This document shows positions 34,923 to 44,716 of a stretch of DNA of 64,000 bases, one piece after another. Numbering within the stretch: the first letter of the stretch is position 1; each line of letters opens with the position of its first letter. The notes beneath the pieces are model-generated. The model ran no database searches and was not told the DNA's origin. It was given only the letters and a program-made list of their open reading frames with translations. The DNA comes from Paracamarosporium sp. OC-R06-R3 (Eukaryota > Ascomycota > Dothideomycetes > Pleosporales > Didymosphaeriaceae), in assembly GCA_019828545.1 (NCBI GenBank), contig JACVRA010000057.1, forward strand, positions 64,015 through 128,014. The letters run 5' to 3'. A program made the position numbers and the translations under genes.

Positions 34923-36257
34923 TTACAACACCCTGCCCTCGACCGTCCCAACCGGCCGCTCCACGATGCCAATGCATCCATCCACGATGCTCTTCCTGGC
35001 CTCCTCAGAGCTCACAGTCTGGCCACTGAGATACAGTTGCCAGACAAGCTTGCTAACCCTCTCATCTTTCACACCACCCAACCGGATCGTCTCGCCCATC
35101 TTCTCGCCCTTGTTCGTCTTGACGGTTGGCTGGTAGAGCGCACCCAGCTCTCCATCCTTGCCGCGCGTCAATATCAGAACGCTGCCTTTTGGTGCCTTTC
35201 CTCTCCCCTGGAAGATGCCTTTGAATTCCTTCATCGCAAGCCCAAAACTCTCGTCTCCAAATTCGCCCTCGTCGACTGGCTTCGGTAATGCAATCTGCTT
35301 GTTTTCCGAAGCTTGTTGGCGGAGAAGATCGGCCTGCCTCTTTCGTACCTCATCAGTCCGTGAAGCGATACCACGCATCCATCCGTCTCTTAGATGTCCG
35401 AAGTCTGTGCCGCGTGTGGGCACGACGCGGAACGCCATGTCCACAGCATCAACGCCCTTCCTTGCTAATATAGCGTCCCAAATCTGACCGCTCTTCTCTG
35501 GGTCCAGGAGCGCCTTCCTGAGGTCTTCTTTTTCGCCTGGGATCAAAGCGGAGGCGGTGGGGTTTACCGTGTTGATGAGATGGTTTTGCAGAATATGCAA
35601 GTCCGAGCTACGCACGTATAGACCAACGACGTAGACCTGCACCCGCAGAAACGAGACTTTGCGGATGCCCAAACCCAGCAATTGATACTCTGCTTGGCTT
35701 TCTACGGCTTCAGGCCCGGTGGGAACGGGCAGAGAAATCGTTTTGGGGAAGTAAGGCACGTACGATGTGCCTGTCTCAACCAACTCTATGGTATCTACAT
35801 CCGAGGCCGTGGGGTGGTCGGCGTCTGTGGGCGCAGCAATAACCTTGTCTCCTGGGGCTATGACGACTTTCTTGCCCTGAAATTCATCGGATGCTGCGCG
35901 AGGAGAGTCTGTGGAAGTCGGGCGGGGTTTAATAAGATCCAATACGCTTCCATTTTGGTTTTCTTCTTTCTGTGCGTTCTTGTTCTGCTCGTCTGGTGGC
36001 GGCAGGTCCCAGAATCGCACCAAGATCATGGGCGCGATCATAGACAATGCAGCGCCCAGTGCGAGCCAGTTCCGCCTCCGTATGAGCTGCGCCCGGCGCA
36101 TTGCCTCAGCGCGGTGTACGGAGACATATTCAAGGTCGGAGAGGCGTTGTCCTTGGGGCCTCGATTGCTGAGCAAGACGGCGGAGCTGTGGGCGAGCTGC
36201 AGGAGCATTGAGACACCTGAAGACAGGACGGCGGGCTGCTAGGCGTATGGGCGTCAT
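34923..36257 (-). CDS. AIM18: AIM18-like mitochondrial protein with chalcone-isomerase fold
   Basis: A single minus-strand frame of 444 aa. The first 60 residues are Arg/Ala-rich without acidic clusters, as in mitochondrial presequences, and are followed by one membrane span (about 64-82, LALGAALSMIAPMILVRFW). The C-terminal two thirds show the chalcone-isomerase-like domain of the AIM18/AIM46 family: LLGLGIRKVSFLRVQVYVVGLYV, then MAFRVVPTRGTDFGHLRDGWMRG, MKEFKGIFQGRGKAPKGSVLIL and a final LVWQLYLSG. The yeast protein is named for altered inheritance of mitochondria; the family has no proven enzyme activity. It is divergent from NSE3 across only 184 bp, so the two share a promoter region. Confidence 0.9.
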   Translation of the reverse strand: MTPIRLAARRPVFRCLNAPAARPQLRRLAQQSRPQGQRLSDLEYVSVHRAEAMRRAQLIRRRNWLALGAALSMIAPMILVRFWDLPPPDEQNKNAQKEENQNGSVLDLIKPRPTSTDSPRAASDEFQGKKVVIAPGDKVIAAPTDADHPTASDVDTIELVETGTSYVPYFPKTISLPVPTGPEAVESQAEYQLLGLGIRKVSFLRVQVYVVGLYVRSSDLHILQNHLINTVNPTASALIPGEKEDLRKALLDPEKSGQIWDAILARKGVDAVDMAFRVVPTRGTDFGHLRDGWMRGIASRTDEVRKRQADLLRQQASENKQIALPKPVDEGEFGDESFGLAMKEFKGIFQGRGKAPKGSVLILTRGKDGELGALYQPTVKTNKGEKMGETIRLGGVKDERVSKLVWQLYLSGQTVSSEEARKSIVDGCIGIVERPVGTVEGRVL

Positions 36258-36441
36258 CTCGTTCCGTTCTGGCGATAATCTGGCCGCATGGGTAGAGGTG
36301 GATGATGGACGTCGAGCTCAGACGATGATGTCGAAGCCAAGCCGAGGGTTTAGCGCGGAACGCGTCGCGTGCATCAGCCCTACCGCGGAGTAATGCCCCA
36401 CATTCATCCGAGTTCACCACTCGAGTTCAGTCAATCACAGA

Positions 36442-37491
36442 ATGCCACCTCTATCACGAAAACGGAGAGCGGTCAGTGCGAATGTGCCCATGTTTCGATC
36501 GCTACTGATTCTTGTAGCCGGTAGATGACGACGATGAGCCAATTCCTACGCAACGACGGCAAACGCAGGTCGAGGACGACGGTGATGAGCTAGACGAGCC
36601 AGAGGAAGACAGTGGTAGTGGAAGCATCGCACAGCTATCTAAGAATCTAGTCCGGTATGCATTGTCTTGCGAGTTTTCCCGCACGCCCATAAAACGACAA
36701 GACATCTCACAGAAGGTGCTTGGGACGCATTCACGGTCGTTCAAAGAGGTCTTTGCTGCGGCAAACACGCATCTTATGGACGTCTTCGGCATGCGAATGG
36801 TAGAGCTCCCAAATCGAGAGAAAGTTACGTTGCGTCAGAAACGCGGTAGGAGCTGTGCCCGCAGTCCGTTGTAACGTACAACTGACGGTTGCCAGCTGCT
36901 GCAGGGCAAGACTCGCAGGCAAAAAGCAGTAATACATGGGTGCTACAGAACATCCTCCCCGAGCAGTATCGCAGCCTACCTGTGATCGGCCCCGGTATAG
37001 CACCCGAAGACGAGACGGTGCCTGACCTCGACGGCGCATACGTCGGCTTGTACAGCATGGTCATCTCCCTTATATTGTTGTCTGGCGGCACGTTGCCAGA
37101 GGGAAAGCTCGACCGCTTCATGAAGCGCATGAATGCTGGAGACACGACGCCTGTTGATACTACAGACAGAGTTCTTGCGCGTATGGCCAAGGACGGGTAC
37201 ATTGTCAAGATCAAGGACACGCAGGGCGGTGATGAGGTTGTTGACTACGTGGTGGGACCGCGGGGCAAGGTGGAGGTGGGCAAGGAAGGCGTCGCCAACT
37301 TTGTGCGCACCGTGTATGGCAACGACGTCGAGGATCTGGACGAGCGACTGAAGCGCAGTCTCGGATTGGGCGACGTCGACGCGAATGTTGTTGCGGACGG
37401 CGGTGACCATGCAGCGCCTGCGCAGACCGTCGAGCGGCGAGCGCCAAGGCAGCAAAGGCGGGAGGAGGCCATGGACGACGAGTCCGAGTGA
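36442..37491 (+). CDS. NSE3: NSE3-like MAGE-domain subunit of the SMC5/6 complex
   Basis: Exons 36442-36471, 36518-36845 and 36896-37491 encode 317 aa; introns are 46 nt (GTCAGT/TTGTAG) and 50 nt (GTAGGA/TTGCCAG). A short basic start (MPPLSRKRRA) is followed by an acidic linker rich in Asp/Glu. The MAGE homology domain begins near residue 53: LVRYALSCEFSRTPIKRQDISQKVL, SFKEVFAAANTHLMDVFGMRMVEL, then after the intron SNTWVLQNILPE, GLYSMVISLILLSGGTLPEGKLDRFMKRMN and DYVVGPRGKVEVG. This is the tandem winged-helix layout of Nse3, which binds Nse1/Nse4 and DNA in the nuclear SMC5/6 genome-maintenance complex. The C-terminal 60 residues are low complexity. Fungi usually have one MAGE gene, so the assignment is strong. 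Confidence 0.9.
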
Positions 37492-37902
37492 AGGAATACG
37501 TTGGGGAGACATCTGTTAGAGCTTGCATCCAGCAAAGGTTAGACATTGGGCGAGCAGAGCGGGTCGAGGTCGGCCATGGGCGACAAGGGACGCAAGATGG
37601 GACGACGCCTCTCCGGTGAAAGCACGCAGGTAGCACAAAGCATGCAAACGAGATACCAAGGCATTTGTCAGCTTCCCGAGATGGTTGTCGCTATGTCGTG
37701 GTTATGAGGTAGCGCCGTCGCCCTCGGTCCCGCCGCCAAGCTGGCTCAGCTCTGCCCATCATCGACTCGGACCCAATTTCCTCTCCAACCGTCGCCGTCG
37801 CAACTTTTCCGCCCACACCGACGCTTTTCCCTCCACGCGCCCTTGTCCAGCTCCCACCATGACCGTCGCACTCCCGCTGTTCCTCTCGTAGACACCGGCA
37901 CC
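37492..37902. other. Intergenic: SPP1 leader and promoter
   Basis: A 411-bp spacer between the NSE3 stop and the SPP1 start. The last 150 bp are pyrimidine-rich, as in many fungal 5' leaders, and contain a short upstream ORF listed separately. Confidence 0.5.
37859..37891 (+). promoter_or_regulatory. Upstream ORF in the SPP1 leader
   Basis: An ATG in strong context (CACCATGACC) opens a 10-codon frame (MTVALPLFLS) ending in TAG at 37889-37891, 11 nt before the main ATG at 37903. It is out of frame with the main ORF. If it lies in the mRNA, ribosomes would have to leak past it or reinitiate, which could dampen SPP1 translation. Confidence 0.55.
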
Positions 37903-40119
37903 ATGAGCAGCATCGACTCCCTCCTCAACCACGACCCCAACAAGGGCGACCAGCAGACGCGCTCCGAGCACTTCATCGCGCCCACGACCTACGACGCCGC
38001 CGACGCACTCGCGACCCTCGCGACCCTGGGCAGCGGCCAGCAGTACGTCTCGCGCGAGCTCCCCTCGCCAACTGCCTTTGCGCACCCACCGCGCCGCAGC
38101 AGCAGCTTCAGCTCCCACGCCGCACCCGTCGAGCCGTCGCCGCCCATCGAGCAGCCCCAGGCGCATTCCCCGACGCTCGAGCAGTACCACCACGGCTCCA
38201 ATTCGCCCGAGGCGCAGCGTCGCCTGTCGTTAGCACTGGCTCGATCATCGCCTGCGCCCGTTCTGGCGCCCATTCAGAACCTTTCCACTAGCCTGCAGGA
38301 CCAGATAAGCGACCCTGCAGCCTCGTATGGCCACGACGCATCGCAGGTGGTGTCGTCGCCATCACAGCCTGGCGAGAATGCGGGCCGCGATGAAACCCAG
38401 GACCGCGAACCGGCATTCGTGCGCCATGAACCAACAACGTCCCAGATCCGCGTGCCCGATTCACCCAACGATCTACCTACACTCAAGGTTGAGCCTTCTG
38501 ACACACCGCAAGCTCCCGCTCAGTCAGTCGAACACCGCCGTTCCATCACAGCAGAGAGCGTGGATGCCGACACGCTGAAAGCGATTGAGATCGCAAAGCA
38601 AAGCGACCTGGGCTTACGCATTAAACGGAACGCCAGCGTGGCCGAGAGCATTACCTCACCCACAGAACAATCGAAACCTGCGCCGTCGAAGAAGCGTCCT
38701 GCGCCCACTGGAGCGACGATCAAGAAGAAGGGCACCGCAATGGCCAAGAAACCACCATCGAAGAGACGAAAACTCGACACAGAAGCAGACGGACACACGC
38801 GCTCCGTTACGCCCTCGTCGAAGGTTGCGAAGACAACATCAGGCAGGAGTGGAAAGAAGGGCTCACAAGCGGGTACACCGGTCGCAGGATCGTCACCTGC
38901 GCCCGATCACTCCTCACAGGTACACCCCACCGACGACGAGGGCGATTCCTCCGAGGACAATTCACTTTACTGCATATGCAGGAAGCCAGATAACCACAAG
39001 TGGATGATTGGCTGCGACGGCGGCTGTGATGACTGGTTCCACGGCAGCTGTGTCAACATGGAGCAAGCAGATGAAGACCTGGTGGATAGATTCATCTGTC
39101 CGCTGTGCGAAGAAAAGGGCCGTGGGCAGACATCGTGGAAGCCCATGTGCAGGCGTGACGGGTGCCGCAAGCCCGCACGTGTGACCAAAGGGAAAGAAAG
39201 CAAATATTGCTCAGACGAATGCGGTACACTTTTCATGAGCGAACAGGTACAACGGACGGCGGGCGCAAAAGCACCAAAAAAGAAGGGCAAGAAAAAGAGT
39301 GTGAAGAACGGTGAAGAGCCGGTTTCGGACGATGATGACGAACCCACACCTCTCGGTGGCGTCCTGCGTGCAAAAGATCTCAAGGCGCTTCTTGACCAGG
39401 CCAAAGACATACAAGCTTTCAAAAGCCTCGGTTCCGGCGTGCTATCCCCTCCACGGACGGCATCTCCCACGAAACCTTCCTTCGACGGGGTCAATGGTAC
39501 CTCACGACCTGCAGAGGATCTAGCCCTCACCGTCGGTGAAACGGAACGTCTCAACGCCCTTCACAACGAGAAGAGCCAACTCAAGGACCGCCTCGAAGTC
39601 CTCAAGGACCGTGAGAAGTTTGTTAGTCTGGTCAAGGACCAGGTGACCCGCATCGCCGAGCGAGAGAAAATGAAAGCGAAGGAACTCTGCGGATACGACT
39701 CTCGTCTTTCGTGGTCGGACGCAGAGTTTCTGCAGTGGCGAAACAGCAGGACTGGCAAAGCGAGCTTCAAGTTCATGACACTTGCGCCTACTCCCGACCA
39801 ACTCGCCGATCTCGAGCCCGCACATGACGAAGATCCCGATCTACCAATGTCGGAGGAACAGCAAGCCGAGTCCATCTGCCTGAAGAAGCGTTGCCAGAAA
39901 CATGCACAGTGGCAGAAGCAGAACCTCCAGGATGCGCGCTTCGAAGAGGTGGAGATCGCCGAGTCGATTAGAGAGTGCGAGAAAGAAGAGAAGAGTGTAC
40001 GCGAACGTGCGCTTCGCCGCGGAGCAAAAGACAAGATGGCCCGTGAACTAAGAGTTGGTGACGCGAACAATCGCGAGGAAAGGAATCGAGAGGGGTGGGT
40101 CGAAGTGCTGAAGACGTAG
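37903..40119 (+). CDS. SPP1: SPP1-like PHD-finger subunit of the COMPASS (Set1) complex
   Basis: Intronless, 738 aa. The start is ATG 37903 (MSSIDSLLNHDP); the frame is open further upstream but without an ATG. The N-terminal 350 residues are low complexity with basic patches (KKRPAPTGATIKKK, PPSKRRKLD) suited to nuclear import. A C4HC3 PHD finger lies at about 355-405 (LYCICRKPDNHKWMIGCD, WFHGSCVN, ICPLC). It is followed by the second Cys-rich module typical of Spp1/CXXC1 (CRRDGCRKPARV...YCSDECG) and a charged coiled coil (ERLNALHNEKSQLKDRLEVL). The family reads H3K4me3 and supports Set1 methylation of H3K4. The human relative CFP1 adds a CXXC domain, which is absent here as expected for fungi. 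Confidence 0.9.
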   Translation: MSSIDSLLNHDPNKGDQQTRSEHFIAPTTYDAADALATLATLGSGQQYVSRELPSPTAFAHPPRRSSSFSSHAAPVEPSPPIEQPQAHSPTLEQYHHGSNSPEAQRRLSLALARSSPAPVLAPIQNLSTSLQDQISDPAASYGHDASQVVSSPSQPGENAGRDETQDREPAFVRHEPTTSQIRVPDSPNDLPTLKVEPSDTPQAPAQSVEHRRSITAESVDADTLKAIEIAKQSDLGLRIKRNASVAESITSPTEQSKPAPSKKRPAPTGATIKKKGTAMAKKPPSKRRKLDTEADGHTRSVTPSSKVAKTTSGRSGKKGSQAGTPVAGSSPAPDHSSQVHPTDDEGDSSEDNSLYCICRKPDNHKWMIGCDGGCDDWFHGSCVNMEQADEDLVDRFICPLCEEKGRGQTSWKPMCRRDGCRKPARVTKGKESKYCSDECGTLFMSEQVQRTAGAKAPKKKGKKKSVKNGEEPVSDDDDEPTPLGGVLRAKDLKALLDQAKDIQAFKSLGSGVLSPPRTASPTKPSFDGVNGTSRPAEDLALTVGETERLNALHNEKSQLKDRLEVLKDREKFVSLVKDQVTRIAEREKMKAKELCGYDSRLSWSDAEFLQWRNSRTGKASFKFMTLAPTPDQLADLEPAHDEDPDLPMSEEQQAESICLKKRCQKHAQWQKQNLQDARFEEVEIAESIRECEKEEKSVRERALRRGAKDKMARELRVGDANNREERNREGWVEVLKT

Positions 40120-41061
40120 ATGGCGTAGCAGACATGGCCGTACATATTACTTTGCGCATGTCATTCACCAATTAGACGAAGCAAGGCGGGAGGGAGACAT
40201 AACATCTCGGCACCGAGAGACGGGGAGAAGTTATCGGAGGAGGTGACGGATTGGATTGATTATACCCCGTCCGAGGCGTTGGGCGTCCGACGTCTGGGAC
40301 TCTGTTTCGTCATTGATAAAAGTTAGCATTTGTGCGTTTTTGCCGCGCATGGTGTTTTGCTGCTTCGGCATTGTTTGCGCCGAATAACGGTCGAGCATGT
40401 ACAAAATGGGTTGAATCTTAATTGGTAGTGTGGTTTAATGATATTCGAACTTGGTCTCCGGGATCGGGAGGTTCGCTACTCTTTACTTCTCTGCGGTTTT
40501 ACTCGAAGAGGTGCTGGTTCAGTGCGTGATGCTCGTTGCCGTAGGCTTGATTCTCGTGAAGTGGACTAGTCTCATGAACGCTCTCTTCGCGAAATCAGAT
40601 TTACACGCTTATCCTGCACTGACGGTTCGAGTCCATCTACGATCCCACAGAACACCTCAATATATCCTTAGACACAGCTTCATCTACAAAGAACACACAA
40701 TCTACGAAAGAAGCATGAAGCAAAAAAACCTCGCATATTCATACAATCTAGCCAAAGTAGTAAGTAGAGCGGGACCTAAGCACAAGCCCATGAAACGTAA
40801 AGTCGTGAGAAATATACAACATTTACATCGTCTCCTCCGCCTTGCCGCACGCCTTGCCGCATCGATTTTTGTCAGAGGCACAGCCTCAACCTCCATATCC
40901 ACCTCCAACGCAACAGACCCACGCCGCCTTTTACAATATACATTGACCATTACACAGCAGCGCTGTCTTTTCCCTCCAAAACGCCCGTCCGTCACTGACC
41001 GACTGACGCCAAAAGAAATATTTTCACTTAGTGCGAATCTTTGTTTTTTTTCGTTTTCTCG
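40120..41061. other. Intergenic, tail to tail
   Basis: The 3' flanks of SPP1 (plus) and the Zn2Cys6 regulator (minus). A B-box-like GGTTCGAGTCC occurs at about 40624 but no acceptor stem pairs with it. The open frame at 40451-41113 runs into the regulator's 3' end and has no coding character. Confidence 0.45.
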
Positions 41062-44000
41062 TCACCGCATACCGTTCATCGCGTTCCCGTTGAACCCACT
41101 CGTCCCGTGGTGATTTTCTTCGCCTCCGAAGTCAGGAAGCACGCCGTTCATGGAGATGCCGTCTTCGTAGCCGCCGCTGAATCCACCTGTCCCCGTCATG
41201 TCTGCCCAGTCCCACTCGAGCGTCATGGGCATCTTCCACAGGTCTTGCGGTACGTTGTTGAATGTTTGGTCGAATGTACCCATGGACATGACGCCGTCCA
41301 TGGATGTCATAGGCATATGTGCGGGATGAGAGGAGGTCTGGGGAAGCATTGAGGTGGCGAGAGAGGGCGAGAAATTTGCGGAGAGGTGCGACGGTTGTTG
41401 GAGGTTGGCGTGGGAGAAGTTGGGTGAGAAGGGGAAAGGCTAGAACACTGTCAGTGTAGAATGATAACAAAAAGGGCAGGGCGTACCTCATTGAATCCAT
41501 GGAAGTCTGGGTTGAAGATCATTTCCTGCTGTGGGTTCGGTTGCGGGCTTGCTTTGTTTTGTGGTGGTGATTGCTGTCCTTTTCGACCCGTGGAAAGTAA
41601 TTCGCGCTCTGTGGCAGCGATCTCGGCATCTTGTTCGCTGTCGCCTTGTTTTCGCTTGCGCCGGGATGCATGCTCGCGGTCTGTCTTATCAAGTACGGCA
41701 GTAGCTATGCGCTCGAACTCGGTGCACACACTCAGCATACGTTTCACACTTCCATTGCCTTGTTCGTTCTTGAGTAAGCCTAGGAAGCTGACTACAAGCT
41801 TCATGAGTTTGAGATCGGATCTTGATCGCGTATCTTGCGGGTTCTGCAATATATTCGCGAAGAGCGTGACGAGGGCAGTAACGGGGAAGTAGATTATGAG
41901 CCAGACGCAGGACTGATCGCCTTTGGGGATGTATTTGAGAAGATGTATGGATGCTCTTGCTGCTTGTACGCACAGTTGGGCGGACATAAAGACGCGTGGA
42001 TTCAAGGGCCGTGCGTTGAGGCCTTGGATGGCAAAATTGGAGAGTCGACTTGTCCAGTAGCCATGATGGACGCTCATACGATGGATGGTGGTTAAACAGT
42101 TGTAATAGCCTAGATGGAGCACAGCAACCTGGAGAATGAGGGGTGTATGTGATGCCTTGATTTCGTGTTCAGGTCGGAACTCGAGCGGGATCTCGTCTTT
42201 CCACGTTTCTAGCTCCCTGTCTAGCTCGCCGATGGTATTGAGAAGTTCGCCGTCCGTTTGCTTTGTCGCTTTCACGGAATATAGTCGCTTGTAGACATGG
42301 CTCTGGATGATGGAGAAGGTGCACATCAAGCGGAACAGGTTCATCTTGCCTTTGCCGTCAGCCAGTGGGATGTTGCCAATGTTGTCTGGAGGGTCTTCGC
42401 TAGGAAGCTCAACATTCATGTCGTCATCGTCTTGGATAGGTGGCCGTCCAGACCGTAAGCAGATACTATGTGCTGTTAGCATGATCCAGTATGAGATCAC
42501 ATTTACTCACTCTCTGTCAAGCATATAGGCAATCCAGAACACTCGCTTTCGTTGCTCAACTTCTGAAGTGTTCAAATTGAAGCCTGCTCCTTTCTTGTGT
42601 AGTCCAATGCTATGTGATAATCGAATAGCAGCTGCTATGAAGAAGTACGTCGGTTGGGGATTGGGTGTGCCAAGCAGAAATAGGCCCTACATAAGTTAGT
42701 CACGTGAGAACGTGTAGACATAGAGGTTTCGCTTACAATTCCAAGCAGTGCTTGTACACTAAGGAGGTCAGTGTTCCGCATGGTCAATTCCACCTGCACG
42801 CTCATAGCGTTCTTGAGATATTGCCATGCCTTCTCATCTTCTTCCTGGGGCACCAGATTGCTCATGACCCTTAGTCGATGCGCAAAAGCCAGCGCAACGT
42901 TCAAGCTAGCCCACCATCCCGATCCCTCGTACGGATCCTTTGAATAGTGCTTGTCGACCAAGTGCATAAATGTGGGTTCGTGGAAGAGGGGGAACATGCA
43001 GTTGAAGTTTTCAAAGTAGTCTTTCAATAAGGAGAGGGCCTCGGGCTTGGGCGGAAGCTGCCGGTATACCCGCCGCTTGAAGATGTCTTGGAATACGTCT
43101 GGTCGCCATTGTATCCACTTGTTATCTTCTATGGCGGCCGTCGATATCATGTCCTGGAATGAGTCGTCCCCGGTCTTTTCGTTGACCCATTGTATTCCCT
43201 TTGGTGAAAAGATGGAGAAGCCCGAAGATGATCCTGCCACAGTCAGCATTTGGAATTATTGCTCCTCTCATATACCTACCAATATACCGTGTTTCTCCGC
43301 AGTTGTTGGTGACCAACGAACACATCATCTCAGCGAGCGCATCCTCGTCCTTTTCGCGCTTCCCGTTCTGTTGCGGCGGTTCCGGCGACGCCGTGCCGCT
43401 TCGTGGGCTAGGTAGACCTGGCTGCGTGGGCGTTCCTTCCGGCTGTTCCGTAGACATGTGTACCGAAGAGGCCCTCCTTTCTTGCGGACTCGGTGCTCTA
43501 GGTGTCCCACTCTGCCTGGCCCGGTCTGCTAACCGCTTCTCCAACGTTGCGAGGTCCGTACTGCCGTCGTCGTCGTCAGGGAGAACGCCCGAGAGGCGCA
43601 TCAACGACTCCATGCGGGCGAGGCGGTTCTCGAGGCCTTCAATGTATTTGGCCCTGCACTTGTCAGTCGTAATCCCTTCCGCACCAGCGTGTTGCATACC
43701 CCTTTGGCGGCTGGCGCTTCTTCTCGACCTGTGTGAAGATGCACTCGGTCTTGTAATTGAGGCAGTGGGTGCAGGCAGGCATCTTGCCGTCGCACTTGAT
43801 CTTCTTCTTGCGGCACATGTCGCATGCCTAGAGCAATCAGCATTCGCGTCCACCAGCGGCTCCCTCGCGTGCACTGCGTACCCTTGCGATTCTCCGCCTC
43901 TTGGGATCGCCCTGGTCGTGGCCGTCATCCAAGTCTTCCGGGGCGAACATGTTTGCAGCCAGCGAGGCGGGAATGGGCGAGCCGTTTGCGCTGAGGTTCC

Positions 44001-44064
44001 CAAAGATGCGCGGCGGCGGATTCATGAGCGGCGGACCGCCGTAGAAGCCGTTGGTCTGATCCAT
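41062..44064 (-). CDS. Zn2Cys6 transcription factor with fungal_trans domain
   Basis: Seven exons on the minus strand, 44064-43882, 43827-43700, 43653-43280, 43233-42737, 42686-42511, 42465-41487 and 41439-41062, give 904 aa; all phases agree and introns are 45-54 nt. The binuclear cluster has six cysteines at residues 63, 66, 73, 80, 83 and 90 (CX2CX6CX6CX2CX6C), followed by a basic linker and a heptad-like helix ([20 protein letters not shown]). The middle homology region includes [55 protein letters not shown] and [23 protein letters not shown], the fungal_trans signature. The C-terminus is rich in Gln, Ser, Met and Gly, a likely activation region. It is nuclear; targets are unknown. It is divergent from an alpha/beta hydrolase, which may be under its control. 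Confidence 0.93.
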
Positions 44065-44716
44065 GGCGGAGATCTGTCGAGGAAGCGAGCGGGGAATGCG
44101 TATCGTGTCAATTGGGGGCTGCGCGGGGGCTCATGGAGTTTTGATAGAAGCGTGCAGAGGGGTCGTCCAGGCCCTGAAACACTGCCGGGGACGTGACTCT
44201 TTGAAATGCGCTCGGCGTTAAGGACGATGCGCCATGTCGTCCGACGCTCCCGCGGTGCTTCGTAAGGTGAGCTAAAAGTGGGCTCCGCCGCGCCCAAAGA
44301 AGCATGCAAGCCACGGCTCTGGGAGTGATGGGCAAAGGCAAGCTCCACCGCCCATGAAATCATCGCTCGCTACCGAGGCACAAGGCAACTCTATATCGAC
44401 CTCCACCCCCCGAGCCCGGCCGCCCGCAAATCGCTGCCTGCGACACGCCCGTGTTTTTGTCCGGCCGAGAATACACGGTATGTGAACGTTTTTGCTCCCG
44501 TGCAGTAGCTCTTGGCAGGCCCTGCGTTTGAAACCGGGATGTGCCATATGATGCGCCGTCGTCAAACCATACTAACTTTATCCCGCCCATCACTAAGGGC
44601 ACAGCCACCATCGCTTCCAAGGCCATCCTTTGTCCCGTTGCATCTTATCTCATCGAGGCACAGCTGCTAATCGCTGCATTAGGCATTTGGTTGGGTAGTG
44701 TATACGTCGGAGCACC
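44065..44716. promoter_or_regulatory. Shared divergent promoter region
   Basis: 652 bp separate the start codons of the Zn2Cys6 regulator (minus) and the hydrolase (plus). Several CGG and CCG triplets occur, the half-sites such factors often bind, but in GC-rich DNA this is weak evidence. No TATA box is clear. Confidence 0.4.

Noticed and set aside
40600..40660. B-box-like GGTTCGAGTCC suggesting a tRNA
   Set aside because: The flanking T-stem has a mismatch and no 5' acceptor strand pairs with the 3' side; no A box found.
43201..44196. 331-codon plus-strand frame
   Set aside because: Antisense to the Zn2Cys6 regulator's first three exons and ignores their introns.
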